A stretch of 64,000 bases of DNA from Chinchilla lanigera. Its lineage: Eukaryota; Chordata; Mammalia; Rodentia; Chinchillidae. The notes beneath the pieces were generated by a model. That model searched no databases. It was not told the origin of the DNA and saw only the letters and a list, made by a program, of their open reading frames with translations. The DNA lies in assembly GCF_000276665.1 (NCBI RefSeq), contig NW_004955447.1:13647175-13711174 (forward strand). The letters are read 5' to 3'. Below, piece after piece: positions 10,645-21,332 of the stretch. A program made the translations under genes and the position numbers. Within the stretch, counting starts at the first letter, position 1. The number at the start of each line of letters is the position of its first letter.

Positions 10645-11770
10645 TGACTTGAAGTTGCCCATGCTTGCTATATATGGAGTTTCCTAAATATTAGTTTTGA
10701 ATTTTATTTGTCCTTCTCTGAATTAATATTGTATTGCTGTGTCCTAGACTTTGTTATTGCAATTAAAATATAAGTTTTACAACATATGTATTGGCCATTT
10801 TCCCCAACCCTATGAAAACATGTCTGTTCTCCTCTTTCATTGCCCATACCCCACCTTCCCTCAAAATACCTTACAACTCACTGTATCATCCAACTTTCCT
10901 CGGGACTTTAAGTGATCAAGTTGGAGTTATTTCCTACTGCTCTTTTAGTTCTTCTTTCACACACTTCTACCAATAGTAAAATGATGGCATTTTAAACTAC
11001 CTTTCCCACCTTCCAGTCACCGTAGCCAAGGTTTGCGTCAGCTTGATTCCGAGCAGCAACGATGGCTCCTGAGCAGGTCTGTCTGTCACTCGTTTCTGTT
11101 CATCAGATCCCACTACTCACTGACACTCTAATGATTTCCTCTAACTTCATCTCCTTCCAGTGTCCGGTGAGCTCAGCAATCTCCCTGTCTTCACTGTCGC
11201 TTATTATGCACATCCCGGCCTTCGGAGATTCTCCAGCCTTCAGGGATTTCCATTAATATTACACCCCCAGGACTCCATCCGCCTTCATTTCTCATTACCA
11301 CTCACCGCAGCCTCTCCACTCCCTCAGCGACTTCTGCCCAGCGTCTCCCATATGTGATCTGCTCATTTCCACCTCTGCATCTTTCCTCTGCAGCCCTGCC
11401 CCACCCACTGACCTACAGTTCATTTCTTGCTCTTCCCATTATATCTTGGTTTCTTGAAAATTCTGCTCATCATGCCCTTTTTCAGAAGTGCCTTCTCAGT
11501 GAAGCAAAAATAAACATGGGATTCATTTTGTCTCTTATCTCTTTGATAAGGTGGTGCAGTCCCCAGAGTTACGGAACACATGGGTAAAGAAAAACAGATT
11601 CCAGACCATGCATGCCGTTTTAGTGCCAAACCTCACAAACACTTTGATCCAAATTAAAGACAAAGACAGTATCTTGCAGATAAAGAAAATGATCAAAGGT
11701 CCAAATAAAGCTTTCTTACTCATGGAGGTCTTTATAACAGAAATATCCATGCATGGTATCAATAGCCACC
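10645..11770. other. Unassigned, partly pyrimidine-rich
   Basis: From about 10790 to 11450 the plus strand is pyrimidine-rich, with several short overlapping open frames but no recognisable protein. It could be an old LINE remnant. No splice-flanked exon or known repeat was identified. Confidence 0.4.
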
Positions 11771-11779
11771 ATTTACTAA

Positions 11780-11950
11780 GGGCTTTATTGCTGCTAAGGG
11801 CCATAGATACATGCATTATTTAATTTCTATTATAAGCCATATAGATGTTATTAAGCACATAATTACAGAGAAGAAACTCAATGATCAGAGCAGTGAATAT
11901 CTTGCCTAAGATCACATAGCTATGGTTGGTGCCATGATTGTAAAAGTAAA
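11780..11950 (-). mobile_element. MIR: MIR SINE fragment
   Basis: The run 'cttgcctaagatcacatagctatgg' is the reverse complement of the MIR core ('tagctgtgtgacctt...caag'). Upstream text 'agaagaaactca' matches the region before it. Strongly diverged, as usual for MIR. Confidence 0.65.
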
Positions 11951-13078
11951 TAACATTTTTTTAAATTCACATGACTCCATATATTGGCTTAAATATGACA
12001 TCTCTTTGTTCCTGTCTATGAGCAAACTCCCTAAAAGGGTTATCTTCACAATGTTCCCCATTTCCTCACCCCCCATTTACTGAGAAATCCTTTAAAACCT
12101 GTTATCTCCATTCCTGACCAAGCCCCGAGGACCTCCACAAATGTCAAAATCCGTGTACTCAGATTCAGTGAAAATGCTCTTCCGATCTTTAATTTTATTT
12201 CTTAGAGAAAGGAAGAGAAGAAAATGGGAAAACTATAGTTTTCTTATATAATTTTTTTAAAAATTATCCCCAAGCTATGGTAAATTGCTTAGAAATGATC
12301 CCACTCCTTTCTACATGTGGCTTCCAAGGCCACCATGTTCATACTATCCGGCCAGAGAAAGCACAAAAGGGTCTCAGATTCCACACGAGAGTTTGTGGGA
12401 ACCAGGCTTGGAAATAGAAGGCATCACTCAGTTCACACCCTGTTAGCTAGAATTTAGTTCCATGGATGTACCTAACTGTCAGCAACTATAGGAAATATAG
12501 CCTAATTATGTTCTAGGAAAAAAAATTGCCCCAATAACAGGCTAACTTGTGGCTATTTTCTTCATGTAAATTTCTATCCTCCATTCCTTCCTTTTATGTA
12601 GCCACTGAAGGAGCCACAGCTAACTGAGCTAAAAAATTAGATTACCATAGTAGCACTGTCCTCAGTTTAAAAAAATTAAGTTATTCAGCAGCAAGTAATA
12701 ATTCCTTAATGCTTCCCACTTGCCAACTGCGAACACTAAAATAATACTACTCTTACTCATCCTTAGGATATTCTGTCTTAAGCTTGAATTCACACACTCA
12801 GTATTACTGAGGGTTTGGAATGAATTTTAACACTTTGAGTAATGGTGGAATGAATGCTTTCTAAGAAATGATTGCTGAGATGGGTGGTATTTTGAATAAC
12901 AATCCCCAAAACTACAAAATGACAGTATTTGGGTCAATAAGATGACCACATTTTTATTGAAAATGACCTTTTAAATTTTTTTCCCAAAACATGTACTTTA
13001 GGAATATTGCACCATCAAGTTTAGTTCTATACAACAGGATAAAATCAACTTTTTTCCATCTCATTTAAACCATGTCTC
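11951..13078. other. Unassigned AT-rich sequence
   Basis: No gene or repeat family recognised; several A- or T-rich runs. Confidence 0.5.
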
Positions 13079-13390
13079 TGTTATGGAATGATTATGTGTC
13101 CCCCTTCAGATTTCAGGCATTGAATCCCTAAAACTCATGTGACATTTGAGGTGGGGTTTGGGGGATGGAATTAGGTCTGAAGAGTAGAACTCTCATAGAG
13201 GAGGTCAGGTCTCTTTTAGGAAAAGATGCAGAAAGATGGCTACTCCGCAGGAGACCCCTCCCCGGGATCTCAGTCAACTGCACCCTGATCTTGATCTTGG
13301 CAACCTTCAGAACTGCAGAAAGTGAAGGCCTCTGCTTAAGCTCTTGAGTCTGCAGTATTCTTTACCGCAGCCCATGCTGACTAACAACAG
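13079..13390 (+). mobile_element. Ancient LTR-like repeat, copy 1
   Basis: Begins 'tgttatggaatgattatgtgtccccc' and ends with 'gcagcccatgctgactaac', the pattern of a common old mammalian repeat (start tgttatggactgaatgtttgtgtcccc, end gcagcccgaacggactaa). Copies of the same family lie at 31749 (same strand) and 18060 (opposite strand). No coding content. Confidence 0.65.
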
Positions 13391-14379
13391 CTTCCTTCCT
13401 CAGCCTCATGCATGGCTCCTAAAGCCTCTGACTTGGTTATTTTTCATTAGTGTGCTGACATAATGCCCTTGGCTTCTACTGCTGTGCATACAATCTCTTC
13501 CTGACTTTCTATCAGCCCTCTGTCTGACTTCAAATCAACAGATGCTGTAAAATCCAGCACCTTCTCAAGCTTCTGCATGAAACAGTGTCATCACGCACTG
13601 TCAAGTGATCGCAAGAATCAGCCATATGGCGAAGTGCAGCATTCAGACATTTGCTTCTTCTCCTCCCTCACTACCTGTCTGCTGAGGACAACACAGATTG
13701 TTCTTATCTCAGTCCCAGAGGGTGAAGAAATATTTTTTATTACTTTCATGACCTTGGGATGGCACCAAGTATCTAAGCGGTTAAATCAAAATTATTTAAT
13801 CAAAATACTTCTCTTAGACAACGATTAGCCCAAGAGACATTCCAATGAATAAATTTTCTTCAGTCCCTACATGCTCATAGAAATGTATTTCAGTTGTTAT
13901 TTCCTATTTAGTTTCTGGCCTTCTCCATCACTACTGAAGAAGGGAACACCATCTTTGTTATGTTTGTTAATAAAGAAGTTTTTAATGCCCACATCTGACT
14001 ATCACCGGCATTTTGGAATGGATTTTGGAATGGGCATTGAATATTGACAGTTCTGGGAAATGCAGTTACTATGAAACTAAAAGTAGATTGTTATGGGCGT
14101 TTTAAAATGACTAACGAGAGTCGGAGACGTCACATTTTTAATGACAGAGGTAAATTCAGCATTGCTGAAATAGTGTGTTGTTTGTGAGATAAAGAGAGAC
14201 TATGACATTTGAAGTTTAGGAAACGTTCCAAAATTTATGGGAATTTGGTTTCCCTAGTAAAACAGGTCCATATATTCTTAGGATAAAGTAGTCCAACCAG
14301 TCCAGAAGGATATGTCTTTCAAATGTCTAGGGGAATATTTCAGGCCATGATTAAGAAAGGTTACACTGCTTATTTACAC
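13391..14379. other. Unassigned sequence
   Basis: No recognised repeat or gene. Open frame 13577-13828 (83 codons) shows no family resemblance. Confidence 0.45.
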
Positions 14380-14870
14380 TCTGGTGATTATATCTTTAAA
14401 TATAAAGCACTAATCAATTAGTATTAAAGATTTATGAAGAGACAAGTTAATAATTTTCCATTCAATTCCTTCCTACTAATTAAAGATTTTTCACCATTAA
14501 TCTTTGTCCTTTAGCATTTAATCTGAAGTAATGCTTGTCCTTTAGCTTTAGAATTAATTTTAAATAACATCTTTAATTTCAATATAGAGAACTATTTTCA
14601 CAATTGTCTTTCAGATTAAATTAAGAAATCTCTAAAAGTCCCCAATTTAATTTTACATACAAAATGTCATTTGCATTAATCTGATGATTTTAAACTACAC
14701 ATTTGGCCCACAATATCTAATTAATTTGGCAAGAGAATTATAGAAATAGTAAAATTACTTCCAAATTTCAAGGAACACTTCATTTTTAAGTGCCTAATTA
14801 AATATATCTTTGTAATAAAAGAAATCATTCAGAAGAAATGTAATAGTTTTTTAATTTCCCACTAATAGGT
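14380..14870. promoter_or_regulatory. Candidate conserved non-coding element A
   Basis: An AT-rich, repeat-free block packed with TAAT/ATTA cores (for example 'ctaattaaag', 'atctaattaatttgg') and an octamer joined to a TAAT ('catttgcattaatctga'), a combination seen in POU/homeodomain-bound enhancers. It does not resemble decayed repeats around it. Assignment is by composition only; no alignment was available. Confidence 0.3.
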
Positions 14871-16389
14871 ATGTTGAATGTTAATTTGTCCTCCATTTGG
14901 ACATCCACAGGAGACATCCACAGTAGACAAAGGCATTGACTCCTCAATGCCAAAAATAAGCAGCGCAGTCACAGAAACTGGAAAATAAAACAAATTCAAA
15001 GTTGGTCACAGAAAACTACAAAGGAACAAGTTGGACAACTGAGCTATTTGCTTTTTAAAAAACTAACTGGAATAGCATGATTATTTTTAGCTTTTCTTTC
15101 AGTTCGATCAAGAGATTGTTGAAGAATAGTGATATTTAAGAAGATCAGCATCTTAGTCATTTGCTTCTGAATTTGTTTATTTTTTACCACTCACTGTTTC
15201 TGATGAATGCTGCATCTTACCTCAAAAATAATTCCAAAATGTGCTAACGCTTTCATACTAGCAGAAGAGTTGAATGGATGGTTCTTTTTTTATAGTTCAC
15301 TTCTTTAAAAGTTCTCCAGCCTGTTTTTCTTCTCCCTTTTCATTTTAAACATGAACATCAACTTTTATGCTAATTTCTCTAATGAATGATCTACGATCAT
15401 CCCATCTTATGTGATTTTGTATTCATAGTTTCTTTACTAAAGTCAGTTCAAAATTAGTTCATTTCCACTTTATCCAACTTTTAGATTCAATGGTATTTAA
15501 ACACTATGCAACCAATATACCTTGTGCCACAATATAAGATACAATTTGTAAAATTGATGATTTTTCTAAACTTTAGCCATAGCTTTAAATAATAGCAGTA
15601 TAATTTCAATATCAATGAGAGCAGCATTAAATACTACATCTAGTAGTATTTGTTACTACAATTTTAAAGTATGACATATCTGACTATTAAAAAGCATTAT
15701 AATGATCTAAAGCATAGGGTATTCATGGAAGGAAAAGCTCAAAAATAAGTATCCTAACTAATATACTCATAAACTTACTATTTGGAAGTAACTTATCTAA
15801 AAATCATTATTCTCCACCCTATTTTGCATTCAAGTGTAAAAAGATTTGGATTCATATCTCAAATTCTGTTTTTCTTCAGAGCAGAAAGGAAATGATCAAA
15901 ACCCTGACATAGAATCAAATCACGTCATTTAGAAACATCTTCATCTTGTGCATTACCAGAGGACAAAATTCCCCAAGCCTTGTCATGCCACAAAAGTCCC
16001 GAATATCATTCATTAATACTAGGCTTCAGGCTCCTACAGTTTTCCAAGTAAATGAAAGGTCAGTAACACACGCAACCTGCTGGCTTCAGGCTGGTAGCTT
16101 TGCCTCCCAATTCAGCTCTACCCACGGTACCACTGCTGTAGCCACATGCCTACCCCAAAGGTACTTACAGCTCCTTCTCTATTCACTCTAGTATAATCCT
16201 CTCACTTGCGACCATTAACAGTGTAATTAATGGCATTTTCTGATCGATGTACCCTTGCAGATAAGTATTATAATAAAGGGTGATTATAGTGAAGAATAAT
16301 ATAGTTGAAAATCAGCACCTAGTCGTCACCACTCATTGACAGTGCCATAACAGAACCAGACAGTGAGACCGGACTGCACAGAAATTATA
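14871..16389. other. Unassigned AT-rich sequence
   Basis: No gene or repeat family recognised. Low repeat density continues from the previous block. Confidence 0.45.
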
Positions 16390-16700
16390 TCAAATAGAGT
16401 AATTCCTTCAATTTATTGCTCTTTTAATTATGCCTTCTTTAATTTAAAGAACTACTTTGCCCCCATACGATGCACTCTTGAAGCTCAAAGAAATTAATCT
16501 AAGGCTAACTAATATTCACTTCCCCCAGCACATTTGAAATCAATTTCACCTTAAGCAAAATGTTTTATGAGCCTTAAGTTTACCCTGGGCATTATGCATC
16601 TTCATAATTTTCTAATGAGTTTAAGATATCCATGAGCAGAAGCCATGAATCATTTTTTTGGTGGCCCTTAAAAACAATTTTTTCCAACACTGCTATAAAT
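16390..16700. promoter_or_regulatory. Candidate conserved non-coding element B
   Basis: Repeat-free sequence with clustered homeodomain-type cores ('cttttaattatgcc', 'agaaattaatctaagg', 'ttcataattttctaatgag') and an ATGCAT. Same reasoning and same limits as element A. Confidence 0.3.
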
Positions 16701-17859
16701 TAAAAGAGATGTGAGAAAATGAGAATAAAATCTCATTACTACTGACAACCTCACAGCTCAATAAACCTGTTTTAAATCTTATTAAAGGGTCAGTTATTTG
16801 TCATTTTTAGTAACCTTCATCATCAAGCCAATACTATGCCATCCAATCTTTTTTCAAAATATCAGGGCACAGAGGTCACGTAAAGAGCTGGGGCCACAGA
16901 AATCTTTTCTCAGTGAGAGGATAAGGAACTGGAGCTCTTTTCAGATGCTGCAGTTTAAATATTGACAGGCACTAAGCTGTGATATTACACAGAAGGAATC
17001 AGAGACAAAAGTCCAATAAACAAAACCTGAGCAGAACCTGGCACTCTCTGGGGTTTCCTGATGACCAGGATCGGGGGAAACATGACACAGCCACTTCACA
17101 GGGTAAGCTAAAGAAAGCCAAGATGATGCCTAGTCATGGCTCACTGGAAAACTTGGGTCACAAGGAGCTACAAGTTTTATGTATAACAAATTTCCTACAT
17201 GCAAATTCAATTCACTCTGGATTATTCTAGGCTGAATTTTAATCATAGATGAGACTAACTTCTATCATGTCTAGCAGGATTTGAAGCCAGTTTCTTTCTC
17301 TATCTTAGTACGTTCATGAGGAGGTCAATAATATTAATATTAATATAATCGATACAAACTGGGTTAAGCATAAACATATCTGTGTGTAAAAACAGAAGCA
17401 AAATAACAATCATCTCAGAATTCAAGTAAAATATAAGAATTCTCCACAATGCAATGGTTGTCCTAGCCACCATGATTCTTTTCCATTAGGAGGCAACCAT
17501 AAATAGAAGCAAAGCTCTTGCTTTAAAATCCAGTAGTTTATTCTTGATTTCTGTTCATGATAAAATAGTTTGCATGCTGCCACCAAGAGTTAAGTGGCGA
17601 GGTCCCTACGCCTGGAAGGCATCTCAAAGGTGTGTAGTTTGGTTTGTAACTGGGCAGCAGAGCTCAACAACAAAACTGCTCTCTGACCCTCCCCGCTCCC
17701 CTATCATTTAGGTTTCCCCCTTGCCGGCATAGCTGATCCAGCCTACTTTATTCCTCTACTAAAATTCACACGTTCTAAATAATAGGGGGAGGTGAGTAAC
17801 AAAATCAAAGGCACTAAGCATTTACAGTTGTGCTTACATTCCTTTAGATATAGTTATTA
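16701..17859. other. Unassigned sequence
   Basis: No gene or repeat recognised. A short ATT-rich run ('ttaatattaatattaatata') lies near 17330-17350. The open frame 16979-17230 has no recognisable product. Confidence 0.45.
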
Positions 17860-18020
17860 ACTCTCCCAGAAGCTTATGACACTGATTTCATTCTTTTGGG
17901 AAATGTTAATTACAGCTTGAGTTTTATCTTTAATTATTCAAGTAATTGGCAGCAAAAGTTTTCACCCTGTTGTAGTTGACCTCTGAGAATAATCTGATGT
18001 CAACGAAGTTGACGATCTGC
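17860..18020. promoter_or_regulatory. Candidate conserved non-coding element C
   Basis: Contains 'aaatgttaattacagcttg', 'ctttaattattcaagtaatt' and a short inverted repeat 'gtcaacgaagttgac' near 17999. Repeat-free and rich in TAAT cores. Composition is the only evidence. Confidence 0.25.
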
Positions 18021-18059
18021 ACCAATTTTTCTGTCATCTACTCACCAAGGTGAAACTTT

Positions 18060-18425
18060 ATATGTTTGTCTGTTTGTGCTGAGACATCAAGTACTACAGG
18101 TTAGGTGGTTTAAATTTCAGGATTTTATTTTCTCACAGCCCTGGGGATAGGAAGTCCAAGATCAGGATGTCAACATGGCTTCCGATGAAGACTGTCAGTC
18201 AGGGTTACAGACACCCATCTCCTGCTATCTTCATACGACGGAGAGAGAGCTCTGCTGTCTCATCCTCTTATAAGGACACAAGTCCTATGATGGTATGGCC
18301 CCAGCCTCAGAACCGTATTTAACCTCTGTCACCTCCTTCCAGGCACTGTCCCCAAATGCAGTCACTTCAGGGATTAAAGCTCCAATATATGGATTTTGGA
18401 AGACTGTAATTCAGCCCAGAGCACT
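18060..18425 (-). mobile_element. Ancient LTR-like repeat, copy 2 (reverse)
   Basis: Key words 'aggttaggtggtttaaa', 'ggaagtccaagatcagg', 'cttataaggacacaagtcct' and 'tccaatatatggattttgg' are those of the same old mammalian family as 13079 and 31749, read on the opposite strand. Diverged and non-coding. Confidence 0.65.
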
Positions 18426-18429
18426 CTGC

Positions 18430-18990
18430 CCTTGACCACTCAAAATTTATGCCCACTACTCTCCAACTGGTTTCCAACCTCTGCCATTTCTGCACTTGCA
18501 ACTAGCACCTCATTTAGTCTACAGTCCAAAAATGACCATGTGGACCTTTAAAAATGTAAGTCAGGTCATGCCATACCTCCTCTAAACCTTCCAATAGCCA
18601 CCCCTTTAGTTTAGAGTAGAACTAAAATCCTTACAGGAGCATCAAGACGTGTCACTTCCCATTACAGTTCTGACCTTCTCTCTTACTTTCCATCTGTCCT
18701 CCATAGTCTAGTCGCACTGATCTCTTTTCTATCCTTAAAACATCCAGGCAGTCCTGCCTTGGGACCTTTGTATTTGTTTTTCCTTCCACCAGGAACATTC
18801 TCCACACAGATGGCTTTATGATCACTCCCTCCTTTACCTCTTCCTGGACTTTGCCCGAAGGTCACTTTTCTCAGTCAGCCTTTCCTGATTCTATTGGGAT
18901 TTTTAATCACCTTCACTGCTATAATCTCCTTCCCTTTTTCTTTACTTCCTCTATATTGCTTGTTACTATCTGACACATATATCAGATATG
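18430..18990 (+). mobile_element. L2: L2 LINE 3' fragment
   Basis: Successive words 'gtcaggtcatgcc', 'gggacctttgtatttg', 'ccaccaggaacattctcc', 'aaggtcacttttctcagtc' and 'agcctttcctgattct' follow the order of the mammalian L2 3' region. Old and non-functional. The minus-strand open frame inside it is chance. Confidence 0.75.
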
Positions 18991-19320
18991 ATATACTCAC
19001 AACACACTTGTAAGTTAACATTCTTCATTTTGAAAGTAATGAAAGCATAGCTCAAATTAAACAAAACAAAACAAGAGGAGATCTGTTTATCTAGGTAACT
19101 GGAAATTCCAAAAGTGGGGAAGGATATATTCAAGAACAGTCTTTATTTCCTTTCATTAAATTTACTATTTCCTCTGATGTGTACTGGTTTTATCCAGAGA
19201 CTGTCATTTTTTTATGGCAGTAAAAAGAGCTGCTACAGATTCACACACTTTTCACCTTCATGCCTCACCAGTCAAGGGAAAGGGTATATCTTGCGCAATC
19301 AGTTGTGCTTCACTCCAATT

Positions 19321-19421
19321 GGACCAACTCTAACCAATCACAGGGTGCCAAGGCAATGCTATGCACCACTTAGACCACCTCTAACAAATCATGGATACTG
19401 AGGCAATGCCATGCACTTAGT
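19321..19421 (+). repeat. Tandem duplication, 51-bp period
   Basis: Two imperfect units, 19322-19372 and 19373-about 19420. Each contains 'gaccacctctaac'-like and 'gaggcaatgccatgcac'-like text plus a CCAAT-type word in the first unit ('accaatca'). The flanking 19000-19500 region is otherwise unassigned. CCAAT-containing duplications are common in retroviral U3 enhancers, but no LTR ends were found here. Confidence 0.75.
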
Positions 19422-19429
19422 GGCATAGG

Positions 19430-20864
19430 TCTTTTCTCACCCCTGTGCCAATCTCTATAGGAAACTTACTCCCAGGGAATGGAACAAATGCTAGGGAAAA
19501 AAAATCCAAGGTCCATCACAGCCACGGTGCTATACTCAGTACATAATCAGAGAAAACCGTGTCTCACAGGCCAAGATGACATTGTCAGTAAATGGCAGAG
19601 TCTACCTCCAATCAAAGTCTTTATGGATACAAAGCCAGCACTGGTTATCGCCCCTCAGCTATTACACATCATGATGAACCATTCACAGTCGCTGACTTTT
19701 CTCTCTATTAAAGAGGATTCTTGTCCAAATGCACCAATGAAAAGTGAATGTGCAGTCAGTGGAGTAAACATTAGGACAAGTCATAAAGATTCAAGAGTGG
19801 AAAGATAAGATTCATTCCCTCCTCATACTTTTTACTGTTTCCTTTATGCTCCTATGGAAGAAAGTGAATCTTTTAACATAGCAACCCTCCAGAACCCTGC
19901 TTTGAAGACATGAAATTACACACGCTTCATTCTACTGAAGCCAAAAACCCTATCTTCTAGGTGAGACCTGTTTCTGCACTCTCAAGACAGCCTTCAAGCA
20001 CAGCTTTTCTAGGCTGCAGTCAGGACTAGCTGTCCAGATCAGACACAACAGGGGCAGCCACCCTACGCAAGAGACTGTTGGGCTGCGGACTGCAGGGCAC
20101 CTTGATGCAGTGTCTGAAGAGTCGCATCTGTGTCCCTGCCACTGACAGTGATTCTGCTTTGCTTCTCCTGCTCCACCCCATTCCAACGTCGTAAGTGGAC
20201 GCTAGGCATGCTTGCCCCTCAGGCCACCCAGAAGTCTTTCTTAAACATCCACATAAATAAACTGTTCATTTATCTAAATTTTTTTCCTTGAGTCTTTCTT
20301 GAAATGGAAATTCTGCAGGATTTTCCTGTAGAGAAATGGGACACAGAGGCCTTCTTCCTGGGAAGCAGCTTTATTCATGCCAGCACTGACTCAGCGAATT
20401 CCTACCTGAAGGCTGAGTGCCAAATGTGGCTCAGTTGCACATTTTTGTACAATTCTTGCCTCTTTGTCTCCCTTATATGGGCCGACAGTGACATTCTACA
20501 GTGTGGTTGGGTATGAATTATGTTACAGAGTTACATCAGAGCTGCACATGAGTACACAGAGCAGATATCACTACATTGTAAAAAGTTACTGACCAGACAC
20601 TACAGAACAACCAGAACCACTGGTCTAAACAGAAAGTATTTGCCAGGTAGTTTTATTTTTATATCCAAGTAGTTAGTAATTACAATCAAGATCCAGAAGC
20701 AAAACTGATATGTCATAATCTGTCACACTGTATATTTTTTCTGATGATGGTATTAGATACAGCTAAAACAGGTAAAAATATTATAGGCAGTCAGACAGGG
20801 GAGCCCCTCAAAGGAGTTAGTGCAAAAGGTAAGAACACATGACAACTGAGGCTGCAGGCACATT
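19430..20864. other. Unassigned sequence upstream of the provirus
   Basis: No recognised gene or repeat. Several short open frames on both strands have no family resemblance. Confidence 0.45.
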
Positions 20865-21312
20865 TGTTGAGGGCCAGCCCTCAACATAAAGATGGAATAA
20901 CTACACCTATATACCTGACCGAGGGATAAACAACATACTTTAATCAATACTCTTAATAGTCACCAGCCACTTGGCTGGGTGACCAGAACCTCCTGACTCA
21001 TCTTTTTCAAGAAAAGTTCCCCCTTCTTTCCATGTACACTTGCTACATGACTTGCTACCTCACTATATCGATATTACCCAAGAAGCTATACTGGTAATCT
21101 TATTGGTTGGTTGATCATAGTTTTGTCCCACCTTGTACTTACCTTATGATTTTGTTCCCACCTTGTGATTTTACTCTATAAAACTTCCTTTGAGAAGCGG
21201 GTTCATTGGCAGCCCATTTTCCAGGCCCCTTCCTCTCTCTTTCGGGAGCAGTCTTTCCCTCAATAAAATTTCCCACTCTTAACCTCCTTTGTTTCTTATA
21301 ATTCATTCTTCA
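20865..21312 (+). mobile_element. 5' LTR of the provirus
   Basis: Starts TGTTGAGGG, which forms a small palindrome with the following CCCTCAACA, and ends near 'cattcttca'. It holds a TATA box (TATAAAA, 21177-21183) and a poly(A) signal (AATAAA, 21262-21267) in the expected U3-R-U5 order. A short duplicated motif with 'cccaccttgt' occurs twice in U3 (21121-21140 and 21150-21170). The total, about 448 bases, is normal for a gammaretroviral LTR. A diverged relative lies at 3380. Confidence 0.8.
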
Positions 21313-21315
21313 ACT

Positions 21316-21332
21316 TTGGGAAACACGGTATA
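21316..21332 (+). other. Possible primer-binding site remnant
   Basis: Right after the LTR, 'tttggg aaacacggtat' could be a primer-binding site complementary to the 3' end of a phenylalanine tRNA with a 4-base deletion. The fit is partial, so the tRNA assignment is weak. Confidence 0.25.
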
